From: Phellopilus nigrolimitatus
Lineage: Eukaryota; Basidiomycota; Agaricomycetes; Hymenochaetales; Hymenochaetaceae
Length of the DNA stretch: 64,000 nucleotides
Assembly (NCBI GenBank): GCA_021029095.1
Contig: JAJOHG010000003.1
Span: 434,001 to 498,000 of the forward strand
Direction of reading: 5' to 3'
Part shown: positions 37,969 through 48,298 of the stretch, in pieces
Layout of the letters: every line of letters starts with the position of its first letter
Numbering within the stretch: position 1 is the stretch's first letter
Translations under genes and position numbers: made by a program
The notes under the pieces: model-generated
Seen by the model: the letters and a program-made list of their open reading frames with translations, nothing else
What the model was told of the DNA's origin: nothing
Databases searched by the model: none

Positions 37969-38603
37969 TCACCGTACATCAAGCTTCCCCTCAAGCTCCT
38001 CTGCGAGCTCATCGACAGCTTTCGATTGGTCCTTTGACTTCCCGTCTGTGGTGTTTGCTCGACTCTCCGGTAAGTCGCTGACTTTCTCCGCTAATCCCTG
38101 TGTCTCCGCACCGTTCGCCTTTACCGCCTTCTCCTCGTCCGAGTCCTCCCAGTTCGCCTGGATGACCTTCTCCTTCTCTACCTGTTTCTTCGCCTTTCGC
38201 TTCGCGTTTTTTGCCGCGCTCTTCGACAGCCCCGCCGTATCAACAGCAGCAGCGGAGCCCGCGGCCTTTCCTGCTGTGCCACCCTTCTTATCTGAAGAAG
38301 GCGCGACCCAGCCCAAGATATGTCCTTTGGGCAGCGCATTCCGGTCCTGCTGCTGCTGCCGCGATCCGCGAAAACGCGAGACATCTTCCTGGGGCGTGAA
38401 CCCCGGTCTGACTTTGAGTTGCTTCCGAACACTGCCAGCGCAGAGAGATACCAGATGTGAGAGATATTTCGCGCCACAAGTTGAGGATTGAGGACGTACG
38501 ATCCGTCTGGACGACGCGACTCGGGGATGACTCTTTCAAGCGTCTTTGGATCGACTGCAATCCCCGAAACGGACAGATCAGGTACAATAGCGGGCTTTGA
38601 CAT
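37969..38603 (-). CDS. PYM1: PYM, exon-junction-complex disassembly factor
   Basis: PYM (partner of Y14 and Mago, WIBG) binds Mago-Y14 and the ribosome to recycle the exon junction complex in the cytoplasm. The ATG at 38603 gives MSKPAIVPDLSVSGIAVDPK and TLERVIPESRRPDGS. After one intron comes VRKQLKVRPGFTPQEDVSRF; these two pieces form the Mago-binding domain. The rest is low-complexity, with HILGWVAPSSDKKGGTAG, an Ala/Lys-rich helix (KSAAKNAKRKAKKQVEKEKV), and an acidic/Ala tail ending LAEELEGKLDVR at 37969. About 190 residues, one intron. It converges on the DUF1640 gene (208 bp between stops). Confidence 0.9.
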
Positions 38604-39059
38604 TGTTAAAAGCAGCTCCGAGAGTGTTTGACGCGAAGAAACGCGAGAAATGGTGTTGGAGAATGGCAAAGGTGATGGTTTGGCTTGATCCCGTTTCCAA
38701 AGGAGGTGTTCGACACAGCCACCTGAGCTACGCAACTCGATTCTTATTCGATCGTTCATGCTGTTTTCTTTAGATTTGCCTTCACACTTGGCGTCTTTCT
38801 CGGTCTGCTAGGTCTGCTAAGTCCGTTGACACGACCAGAGCACAGCAGAGTCTCGTGTGTCGATATCAGATGATGTCGCGGAGGCTAATTACTCTGACAA
38901 GTAATACTCGACCAAAAAAATATTCGATTGATGATACAATTATACATTTGTACACGTGAAGGACGAGAGCCGGAAAGCCGGTAGGGCGGCAAGATATAGG
39001 TAGCGGTAAGCATGAAAAAGCATATGAAGATACTATTCTGATAATCGTGTCCGCAAGAC
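38604..39059. other. Intergenic
   Basis: About 455 bp covering the PYM upstream region and the 3' flank of the Gly/His/Tyr-rich gene. A repeated tctgctaggtctgctaag element is near 38805-38823. No gene supported. Confidence 0.45.
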
Positions 39060-39767
39060 TCATACAGTATAAATATGCCTGCCAGAGCGGTCGTGTCTCG
39101 TGCCCGAGTCGTTAACGCTGCGACTCCTCGTGTGTTTGCCACTGTCGTGGTAGTGCTGGTGACCCATGCCGAATAACCATTTTATACGATCCCCAAGCGT
39201 CGGGTGCTGAAACACTAGTGAGCAATTATTCGTTTGCGCATATAGACATCGTTGACTTACAGTGTGAGACGATCCATGATTGCCCGGCGATCCACGGTTG
39301 CCAGACGATCCCCCGTGGTGTCTCGAGCTGCTCACAGTATAGTAAGACTGATTTCCACTTCCACTGTGACCATGATCTCTGTAGCCTTGATCTCTGTAGC
39401 CTTGATCTCTGTAGCCTTGATCCCGGTAACCATGTCCCTGGCTGGGGGCGTACGTGTATCGCGGATGTTGGGAATGTGAATGGGAGGAATGTGGGTAATA
39501 GTAATATCCTCCCGAGCCATGACCCGCCGTATGATGTCTTCGTAGTCCATTATCGTATGCGCCATATCCGTGCGTGCTACGTCCATGATGTCCACCATAA
39601 TATCCTTCACGTCCACCGTGTCCGCCGTGTCCACCGTATCCGCTCCCGGAGTATCCTGAATGGTGATGCGAGCCATGGTACGATGGAGTGTGATTCGAGT
39701 ACGAAGGATTTGAATGTCGCGACGAGTGATGGGTATGCGAAGATGAGGGATAAGTATACGTTGGCAT
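39060..39767 (-). CDS. Gly/His/Tyr/Ser-rich low-complexity protein with YRDQG repeats
   Basis: Unknown function. The ATG at 39767 gives MPTYTYPSSSHTHHSSRHSN, then Gly/His/Tyr-rich sequence (GYSGSGYGGHGGHGGREGYY), HSHSQHPRYTYAPSQGHG and four YRD(Q/H)G units. One intron of about 54 nt (gtaagt to tttcag) joins SHT to a short possibly ordered motif HPTLGDRIKWLFGMGHQHY; the frame is also open through it. The tail is Arg/Ser/His-rich, ending DRSGRHIYTV at 39060. Composition resembles prion-like or condensate-forming RNA-associated proteins, but no RNA-binding domain is present. About 218-236 residues. Confidence 0.65.
   Translation of the reverse strand: MPTYTYPSSSHTHHSSRHSNPSYSNHTPSYHGSHHHSGYSGSGYGGHGGHGGREGYYGGHHGRSTHGYGAYDNGLRRHHTAGHGSGGYYYYPHSSHSHSQHPRYTYAPSQGHGYRDQGYRDQGYRDQGYRDHGHSGSGNQSYYTVSSSRHHGGSSGNRGSPGNHGSSHTVSQRCLYAQTNNCSLVFQHPTLGDRIKWLFGMGHQHYHDSGKHTRSRSVNDSGTRHDRSGRHIYTV
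39366..39426. repeat. Tandem 15-bp repeat (YRDQG units)
   Basis: A 15-bp unit (tgatctctgtagcct in plus-strand sense) occurs in three near-perfect copies plus a diverged fourth (tgatcccggtaacca). In the minus-strand gene it encodes successive YRDQG pentapeptides. Perfect nucleotide identity between units suggests recent expansion. Confidence 0.9.
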
Positions 39768-40529
39768 CGTGGCGATGGAGGCGTGTTACAGCAGGATTTG
39801 GGGGAAGACTAGCGATGGGATGAGCCGTTTTTATGTAACTCCGAGCCTTAGTACAATCCACATTCGGGTGCGTCATATGTGGGTCCTGACATTTGGAGTT
39901 CTGGCCCGAACAGGGTGCCGGAACTTAGAAGTCACTCCTCACAATTTCCGAATTTTCCGTTTCTCTTTCGTAGTCCGTCCATTTTCTTACGCGGTGTAGA
40001 ACGCAGCGCTTACAGCGCGAGTGTTGCGAAGTGTACAGGAGCCAGGGAATTACCGCGAGCGCGCAATCACAGGGCGCGTGGAGCGGTCTACGCGAGCAGC
40101 ATTGCCTCTTCTAGAATGTGGTGCATTCTTTTTCAGGTACAATTGACCGGAAGTCTGAAGATGAATCCAGTGCGAAGCTGCAAACAGTGCTGTGCGCCAA
40201 AAGGGGCGAAGAGCGTTGTCGAACTTTATCCAACACCCTCATAGTTATGCCGCCGATCGCGGAAGTAGGAGAGACATGAGCATGTCTAGCATAAAAACGG
40301 GTAGACCTTGCAAGCCAATCAGGCAAATGTTTCTGCAGTAGACGCTAGATTCTGAATCCACCCCACGTCAACAGAATCTTATCGAGATCGATAACCAGAA
40401 CGATTAATACATGTACACCGTTGCATACACCTGCATACTTTCTCCCCGGAAAGGCATTTAGTTATGATTCATCTCGTTAGCGTACACGGGTCAGTCTAAG
40501 TCTTATTTACAAAAAAACCATGAAGCATG
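39768..40529. other. Intergenic between the Gly/His/Tyr-rich gene and GPN3
   Basis: About 760 bp. It should hold the promoter of the 39060-39767 gene and the 3' flank of GPN3. Open frames on both strands lack recognisable motifs. Nothing is supported. Confidence 0.45.
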
Positions 40530-41759
40530 TTATTCCATGTCCGCAAAGTCTCCATCGTCCATATCATTGGGCTGCGGCGTTTGCTGTTAGTTTGGTGTTT
40601 TCGTCCTAGTTTAAGAAATGAAGATGCAAACCTCTTTGGGCTCCTCATCCTCGCCGTATTGCATGACATAATCGACGTGAGAAACAATATTCTCTAAGGA
40701 CTCCGTCGACGTCAAATCCAGAGGAAGGAACGATACGAGAGGATGATCCTCAATCTGGTCGATATATAAGTTATCGAAACCATAAGCTTGAACTGATATA
40801 CAAAGAACGCACCAGTTGTACAATCGCCTGATTCAAAGAATGAAACCGCGGATTACTGCTTTCTGATTCCCCCGGATTTGATACCAGAAGCAACGGATCG
40901 GGATCCAGGTATCTATAAACGCCATACGACCAATTTAGCATCAAACTAAATCCTCCCAGCACGAAAGTGTGCATTGCGAACCTCGCTATATTTCTTCGTT
41001 TGCGGATGCCATTCCGCCCAGCAGCTGGATCGTCTGCCTTTCCAGAAACGAGGTCCATTTTGGTCATAAGATTAATCCAGGGCACCTCGAGATTCACCAT
41101 GGAAGACATTGCAGACATAACACCGCTAAATGGGAATGAGTGCCACCTTCTCGCTCTTAAAAAAGCTCCCCACCTAAAGAACTTGTACTTGTCTTCCATG
41201 AATTGCGATTCGAGAAGATAGACTGCGCATGTCCGAAGACCGAGCCGGTTTAAGTTTGAGACCAAGGTCGGGAAAAAGCGGTGGTGTGTGTAAAGTTCGA
41301 TTTGACCTATGTATATGCGAGTACCCTCGTTAGTTTCCTTACCATGAGTAGGGTGTCAGACGCACGCACCAGGACAGTCAAAAATCAGGTAGTCGTTTTC
41401 GAATTCCCCAATTTCCTCCTCAAGCCAGTCCATGTTGCTCAGCAAGTACCTATTTCGCCCGTCCAGTGTAAGGAACTCATATGGCGTGCGTACAAACCTA
41501 TTACCACACTCACTCACTCGAAGCAATAGAGCAGACCACCATTCGGGCCATATCCCAGCTCGCCCATCACATCCTCCAAGCTGACGAGATCGCGTATGTC
41601 GATGCTCGGTTCGTGTTCAAACGACCCTGGGTCTGCTGCGGGGTCGAGGTTGACGAGATGCCCTGTGCGACGAGCGCTTTGAAGATGGGAGAGGAAAGAG
41701 CGGCAGAATGTCGATTTCCCTGCACCGGCAGGGCCTGTTACAAGGACTGCATAACGCAT
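40530..41759 (-). CDS. GPN3: GPN-loop GTPase 3
   Basis: GPN3 acts with GPN1/GPN2 in cytoplasmic assembly and nuclear import of RNA polymerase II. The ATG at 41759 gives [20 protein letters not shown] with the P-loop at residues 9-16. The GPN tripeptide lies in [15 protein letters not shown] at residues 71-73. Later exons give [40 protein letters not shown] (the G3 region), [35 protein letters not shown] (G4 TKMD) and [20 protein letters not shown]. The acidic C-terminus [15 protein letters not shown] stops at 40530. About seven introns; about 285 residues, normal for GPN3. Confidence 0.93.
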
Positions 41760-42168
41760 TCTTGCTGGAGAGTAGCAAGCAGTATAAATTCGAGTAAACT
41801 CGACTTCAGACTTCTCCAGCAGTGTGACGAAGACGAGGACTTGTCGGAAAAGTCCGACTCTTGGTCAGCCAGCCACTGAACAAAATAACTTTTTGCATTT
41901 GACCGACATGAACTCTTATGAATCTCATATGCCTCTCTTTCGTATCGTTTCTTGTTCAATCAGTGGGATAGTGAACGAAAACTTATGAGAGGATGCAATA
42001 AAAATAGAATTTGTTGTACAGATGTATGTGTGAATTGAAATGGAAACATAATAGAAGTCCTCCATCCTAATTCAAACGAATCCCGGAGTAGTTTAGTAGA
42101 AGACTCGATCGCTCCGAGGCGCTGGACTTCAAACTCACAGATAAACCAGAAAACACCCAAAGTCACTG

Positions 42169-42509
42169 TCAAGACGGTGCAGCAGTACTTTGCGTTGAAG
42201 ATTGCGTTGACGGCGGCAGCGGTGGTACATAGCCAGGGTTATTCCCTCTAAAACGTTTCCTCATATCGAGCTTAAAGTAAAACACCATGTAGTTTGCTTC
42301 AGTCCCTACGCGCATGGCGAACATTCGCGGCGTACCATTCCGCGTTTACAGTTGAAAACTGCCGTACGAATAGACTTGCATTCCTCGGGAAGCTCGTCCA
42401 TGTGATTGCGTAAACATTCTGAAGGTAGATGGCCCTGCTTGACAACACAGTCTGAGCGCATGAGACAGTCTTTCAACAGGTCGATGAGCTCATGGCACGA
42501 CGAGGACAT
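42169..42509 (-). CDS. PET191: COA5/PET191, cytochrome c oxidase assembly factor
   Basis: Twin-CX9C intermembrane-space protein needed for complex IV assembly. The ATG at 42509 gives MSSSCHELIDLLKDCLMRSD, CVVKQGHLPSECLRNHMDEL and PEECKSIRTAVFNCKRGM, with the cysteine spacing of Pet191. One intron joins to LDMRKRFRGNNPGYVPPLPP and a Ser/Thr tail ending STAAPS at 42169. About 95 residues. It is divergent from IBA57, with only 89 bp between start codons. Confidence 0.92.
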
Positions 42510-42598
42510 AGTGGTCACCGCTCAAGCCGCGTTTAGCCGAGACGCGTCTAACGCTCCAAGTATGCTAGCGCTTACTCACTAGTACGCGTCTTGAGCTC

Positions 42599-43923
42599 AT
42601 GCCACCAGCTGCACTTCGCCACCTTCTCCGGACTACGCCTACAGTCGCGCCAGTGCCGCATAGAGCCTTGCTTTACTTATCGGGTTCTCAAGCGACCGAG
42701 TTCTTGAACGGCGTCCTCGCGTCTTCGGTCCCGAATCCTCCGCGCGGCCCATTTCTTTCTGCATTTCTTCACGCACAGGTGCGAGATCAAACCGAACTCC
42801 TGCTGAACCCAACCTTTACGCTACTTGGAAAAGGGAAGAGTTCTCCACGATGTTCTTGTATATACGAAGAAGAACGCCAGAGGGCATGACGGCTACTTCA
42901 TCGAATATGACTCCCGCCCATCTGAGGCGCCGCCGCTTCTTACCGCTTTGAAGCGTTTCATCCTACGAGCCAAGGTCAAGGTTGAAGATGTTTCAAGCCA
43001 GTATGATGTATGGTCTATTTGGGGCTCAGAACAAGTGCGCGAATGGGAGAGTTCGCGCAAGTGGACTCGGACCCGAAGCGGGGTTATTGAACCTCAGTGG
43101 GACTCATCGGAACATTGGCCCTGGAGCGATGGTGACGAAGAACGCGTTACCCTGCGCGATAGGAGGGCGGTAGGGATGGGGAAGAGAGCGTTAGTACCCA
43201 AGGGCGACAAACGTGTGTACTTTCTCAAACTTGTTAAATATTTGACTGAAGGTTCAACTATAAATTGACAGCTGGCGAAGCGTCCACGCACGAGCTTACC
43301 GACAGCGACGCGTACACCCTTCACAGAATTCTTCATGGTGTGCCTGAAGGCATTATCGACATATCTCCCATGCAAGCATTCCCAATGGAGTCAAATCTCG
43401 ACGTTATGGGTGGATGTAAGTATTCTTACGCCGAACTTTATTTGCATAAATGTTAAACGTGCATTAGTGGATTTCAGAAAGGGATGCTACATTGGCCAGG
43501 AGCTGACAGTTCGCACATATCATACTGGAGTACTGAGGAAACGCATTCTTCCCGTACATATAACAAGGTAAATATCTTTCAAAAAATTAGTTGAATATTT
43601 TAAACTGGCTAATGTTCAGAAGTAGCACAGCCGAGGCACCTATACCGGAGTCTTCAGCTCTTGTTCATAGCGATGTGCGAGCGGTCTTCAGCGAGGCCTC
43701 GACCAGTCCAAGACCCAGAATACGAGGAACTGGAAAGCTTTTGAGCACGACACAAGGCGTAGGACTGGCACTGATGAGGCTCGAACATGTCGATCTGGTT
43801 GAAAAGGGTCTTATGAAATTCCAGATAGAGTCAGGCGAGACTGAGCCTGAGTCTGAGAAGACCATATGGAATGTATCGCACTGGTGGCCAGAATGGTGGC
43901 CAGTCCAGGCCAGCGAATCGTAA
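42599..43923 (+). CDS. IBA57: IBA57/CAF17 mitochondrial Fe-S assembly factor
   Basis: Folate-dependent-fold protein working with ISCA1/ISCA2 to build [4Fe-4S] clusters for lipoate synthase and aconitase in the mitochondrial matrix. The ATG at 42599 gives an Arg/Thr-rich leader ([20 protein letters not shown]), then [20 protein letters not shown] and, after an intron, [21 protein letters not shown] long central exon follows, then [16 protein letters not shown] sequence and [20 protein letters not shown]. The family signature is in [20 protein letters not shown] (KGCYxGQE). The end is [20 protein letters not shown] with the stop at 43921-43923. Four introns. It converges on the phosphopantetheinyl transferase gene with 95 bp between stops. 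Confidence 0.9.
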
Positions 43924-44018
43924 GCTTACGAACTGTCATTAACATATCCTGAATGTACATTATAACGAGAACACCTGTTTGCCACGTCGCGTAGCGAACA
44001 GTGAGATGAACTATAAAG

Positions 44019-44463
44019 TCACGGTGTCTCGACAATGACGGTTGAGAAGACGAAATCACCGTCATGGCTAACAGAGACGTGTATTTGACCAAGCCTTTCG
44101 CGTTCGCGGAGCATGGTTGGCTCATATAGCAGAACTGGCTTGGACCCAGGGAAGTATCCGCCAAAGCTTTTGAACGTGAGTTCTTTCCATGAAGGTCGAG
44201 TTATCGGATATAGAGCCTTGTACGCGGCTTCCTTTACGCTGAACCTAAGGAGCCTTCAGCTTGACCATCATCTCGCATATTCCGCGAAGCAGAACTCACC
44301 GGACAGCCAAGTATCTGAGAGAACCCTCACTTTCTCGTTTCCAGTCACGTATCTCTTCGTGACTGAGAACACGGTTTGCGAAGCGTTCTGAACCTCGACG
44401 CGTAATTAGAGCCGCGATTCGAGGAAGATGGACGATGTCAACACCGAGTCCGAGTATCGTCAT
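44019..44463 (-). CDS. PPT2: Holo-ACP synthase (mitochondrial-type phosphopantetheinyl transferase)
   Basis: Transfers 4'-phosphopantetheine from CoA to the serine of acyl carrier protein; the stand-alone AcpS/Ppt2 type serves mitochondrial ACP. The ATG at 44463 gives MTILGLGVDIVHLPRIAALI and RRGSERFANRVLSHEEIRDW, matching the conserved GxGxDIV and F-RVLS-E motifs. One intron leads to RWSVKEAAYKALYP, the catalytic WSxKEAxxKA block, then ELTFKSFGGYFPGSKP and ending HVSVSHDGDFVFSTVIVETP at 44019. About 130 residues, right for AcpS. An in-frame ATG further upstream is not needed. Confidence 0.9.
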
Positions 44464-44717
44464 TTGAGAAAGCTGGACACAATCATCGGGTGCAGTGGTG
44501 CACGTTTCGCGGAGAGTAATTATGTATGGGATGATTATGATCGGCGGTAGCAAGAACGTCTATCGTACTTTCCAAAACGGTCGCTTCCCTGCATACAACC
44601 ACCACTTGCTTACTACCCTGCACCCTGTAAAGTTCTGGGACTGTTTCTAAAGAAGCGTTTCCTTCAAGTAAGGTGGAACGGGAGATTTCGCTGTCGAAAA
44701 AAAAAATTGCCGTGGCT

Positions 44718-47700
44718 ATGAATCACTCAAGCGACAGGTGAGCTGAATGTCTTTTTTATTGAAAGCGGTCGTGAACGCGAACTGAGAGTGCCTGTTTAGC
44801 TCTCCGCTCTCAGTGTCTACTGATTATATCTCTGCATCTGCTAACCGCCATTCCTGTGCCTCGGACTCATCCGGTTCATTGGTCGCCTTTGGGTCCTCAA
44901 AATTCGTGGCACTGTGGTCTGCTTCGGTATGCTATGGCTCGAGTTGAATTTCCGCATGAGCTTTTTTGGCTAAACAAGCCTTCAGGAGGACCAAAATTCA
45001 GGCATACACCAGACTCTTCCAGGGCACGATGGACTGGTTACTTGTGTTCGTTTTAAACTAGGGGAGGGGTGCTTTCTAAGTGCTGATGACAAGGGCTATT
45101 TGAGATGTTGGAGACTGGAGAATAACAAGGCACGGGTGTTCTTCGTCAGTACCATGTCCTACATCTTGAATAATATAACTTGCTTCAGTGGGTTTCCACG
45201 GGTGTCTTGCACGCTCATAAAAAGGCTATTTCGGCTCTATGTGTTTTTGGGGACTGTGTTGCGACTGGTTCGTCCGATGCAACAATTACTGTATGGAGGC
45301 ATATCCCTTCGACAGAAAACATGAAAGGTAGCTTCTGCCAATTAATCTTTGGAATTACAGTACAACGCTGAAAGCCCGAATGACAGATGAACTTCAGGAG
45401 GTACAACGGATAGATTTAAAGGGTAGGTACCCACTCGATATCCAAATCGCAACTCTTCCGGAATCAGACAGTAAGTTCTTGCTCATTCACATGTGCCAGA
45501 AAGTCCTCAATATGATTAATAAAGACGTGATTATGGCTGTTTCCGCGACGGAAAGAAATATATCTATATTTACTCGAAGCGAGGAGCAAGTGAAACACAT
45601 TTCAGTCGTTGAGTCTTTCTGATAGCTCATAATGAGTTAATAGTTCGTCCGTGCAGCCTCTCTACCAGGCCATGAGGACTGGATCAAAAGTCTGGCATTC
45701 CAGCAGGGAGTCGCAGGCCCAGCGGTGCTTACTCTAGCCTCCGGATCCCGAGATGGGACGATTCGGCTGTGGAACATCGAGAAACTCGTAAAAGAGAAAA
45801 AAGAATCTTCAGATCAGATTGCTGATCCTCTGAGCGATGACTTGCTTGACTCGTTCGAAGCCGCACTTGGTGACATTGCAGAAGGTGAAGAGGGTGGTAG
45901 ACAGATTTCTATGAAGCGTCATGTTATGACCATCAGGAATAAAAGTGGGAGGTTCGTAACAAGCTATTCTTGGATCATGCCATTTCACCTCTAACTTATA
46001 AGACACAGTTTATTGCAATATTCGATCACTTTCGACGCCCTCCTGATAGGACATGAAGCCGGGATTACATCACTCACCTGGAGGCCCTCGCCGCTGGAGT
46101 GCACGCCATGTCCGATGCTCTTGTCCACATCGACGGACTCCTCGCTCATTTTATGGGCACCATCGTCGATCACAGCTTCAGCAGGGGGCGAGTCTACATC
46201 TTTATGGATCAATCAGCAGCGATTTGGTGATATAGGCGGGCAGAGACTGGGCGGATTTGTAGGCGCCGTATGGACGCGCGACGGGGCAGATGTTCTTGCC
46301 TGGGGCTGGAACGGAGGATGGAGGCGGTGGAGTTCTCAAGCCGACAGTGACTCCAATGCTGAGCTCTGGAAGGAAGTGAGTGCCATTAGTGGTCATAGGG
46401 GCTCGGTGCGAGGAATATCTTGGAGTCCTGGAGGGGAATATTTGATATCCACAGGGTATGTTCGCAGAGCCTGGCCGTCGATGCTCAGACTCAGACTTCG
46501 TCTCCCGATTCAGTCCAGATCAGACAACTCGCATCCACGGGAGCGTAAACGCAAGGTCACCTAATGCGCCGGAATCATGGCACGAGATCTGTCGTCCGCA
46601 AGTGCATGGTTACGATCTCATCGACGCCGTATTTCTCGGCCCCACGCGCTTCACCAGCATTGCGGATGAAAAGGTTGCTCGAGTGTTTGAAGCACCACAG
46701 AGCTTCGTGTCGTTGTGCCAAAACCTGAGCATTCTTCCTGATATCGAGGATAAAAGCAAGGTGTGCTCTGCTTACACTGTCACGAAAGACTGAACGCCGA
46801 CAATGACTTTGAGTATGCAGAGACCTATGGCAGCATCGGTACCACCTCTCGGGCTCTCTAACAAGGCATTATCCGGAGGTAAACATTTCCTCACATGCTG
46901 GTGGGCGCCTGCTTACTAGGCTATAGTCGATTCCACGGAGCCTCATTTTCCTTTGCCAAGCGCTTCCATGACACAGCGCCGGCCTTTCGAGGGAGAGCTT
47001 GCTGTTTCGACTCTTTGGCCGGAGGCGGAGAAAGTCTTCGGGCACGGCTACGAGGTAAGAATATTACTAGTCTCAATATTATATTTATGCTGATTATATA
47101 CGAAGCTACATGCTATCGCGGTGTCACATTCCGGGAAATATGTTGCAACATCATGCAGAGCGTCTTCTCCAGAACATGCAGGGATAAAGGTCTATGATAC
47201 GAGGACTTGGCAGCCGTATGGCCAAACACTTCAAGGGCATCAGTTGACGGTGACAAGAATAGCGTTCAGTCGAGATGATCGCTACATCCTTTCCGTCTCT
47301 CGTGATAGGACGTGGATAATTTATCAGGCTGAGGATGGTCAGTTTTTAGGCTTTTTTTAAGATTCGAGGTGACTTCACCATCACTAGATGGGTATGTCGC
47401 TATTACGGCTGATAAATCACATACTCGCATCGTATGGGATTGTGCTTGGGCCCACGAAAATGACGTCTTTGCCACAGCTTCGAGAGACAGAACGGTAATG
47501 TTTTCGTTGAAAGTCCTTCTTTGTCGCCCGCCTCTTCTGACATTGACAATCTTAGGTCAAGATCTGGAATCTGCGCGATCTAACAGCAAAGAAAAAGACG
47601 CCTTTAGTCACTATAAAAACGAAAGAGGCAGCGACTGCAGTTGCTTTCAGTCCGGCATCAGGAAGCAGGCGGTAATCCGTTTCTTGTAATAGATTGATTC

Positions 47701-48024
47701 CATAGCTCACGTTTGTCTTCTCCGTGTACTAGACGATTGCTAGCTGTCGGAATGGAGAACGGTAATATTCTTATTTATTCGAGTTCGATAGATATGCCCG
47801 AGAAATGGATCGACCAGATTTATTTGGATAAAAGGTTTGCTTGTCTTCCTTTTCAGATTTAACTTCTGTCATAACGTTCTCTTTCAACCAGTATTGCGCA
47901 TGTGGACCAGATCCATCGTATAGATTGGCGACCGCAGAAACCCAACCTTGAAAACACAAAGGATTCTCAATTGGCAACATGCAGTGAGGACGGCACGCTT
48001 CGAATCTTACATGTCCGGCTATAA
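44718..48024 (+). CDS. ELP2: ELP2, WD40 subunit of Elongator
   Basis: Elongator modifies U34 of tRNAs and supports translation; Elp2 is the double beta-propeller scaffold. The first exon MNHSSD (ATG at 44718) joins after an intron to SPLSVSTDYISASANRHSCA and GSLVAFGSSKFVALWSAS. Then come IHQTLPGHDGLVTCVRFKLG, FLSADDKGYLRCWRLENNK, VLHAHKKAISALCVFGDCVA and TGSSDATITVWRH. Later blades include GHEDWIKSLAFQ-like sequence, LTLASGSRDGTIRLWNIEKL, GHEAGITSLTWRPSPLECTP, VSAISGHRGSVRGISWSPGG and TYGQ-type linkers. Near the end are DRTVKIWNLRDL and IDWRPQKPNLENTKDSQLAT, finishing CSEDGTLRILHVRL at 48024. At least fifteen introns; about 800 residues, usual for Elp2. Confidence 0.88.
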
Positions 48025-48298
48025 ATAGCGACTAGTGCGATTTAATGGGAGAAAAATTATTCCGAATTGCTGGCAAAAAAAATGAGAGGAAAACTATCAG
48101 GTGTACATGAGTGTAAGAAGTAAGTAATCCACAGAAAGCTATCAAGTAATGACACATTGGGGGGCCGAGGCCGTGTTAGGGGTATGAAACAGATATTGGG
48201 GAGCTCGTCCGATATAGTGGGCAGATAAGAGTTAACAAATGAAAGACAGCGGCGGATATTGTGCAAGTACTGATACAGACAAGTCGGTTCATGGAGAA

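Noticed and set aside
39218..39823. A 201-codon Asp/Leu/Cys-containing plus-strand frame
   Set aside because: Antisense to the Gly/His/Tyr-rich gene; its apparent repeats are the complement of the YRDQG repeats.
39879..40244. A plus-strand frame of about 120 codons in the gap before GPN3
   Set aside because: No motif, no matching splice partners and no conserved composition.
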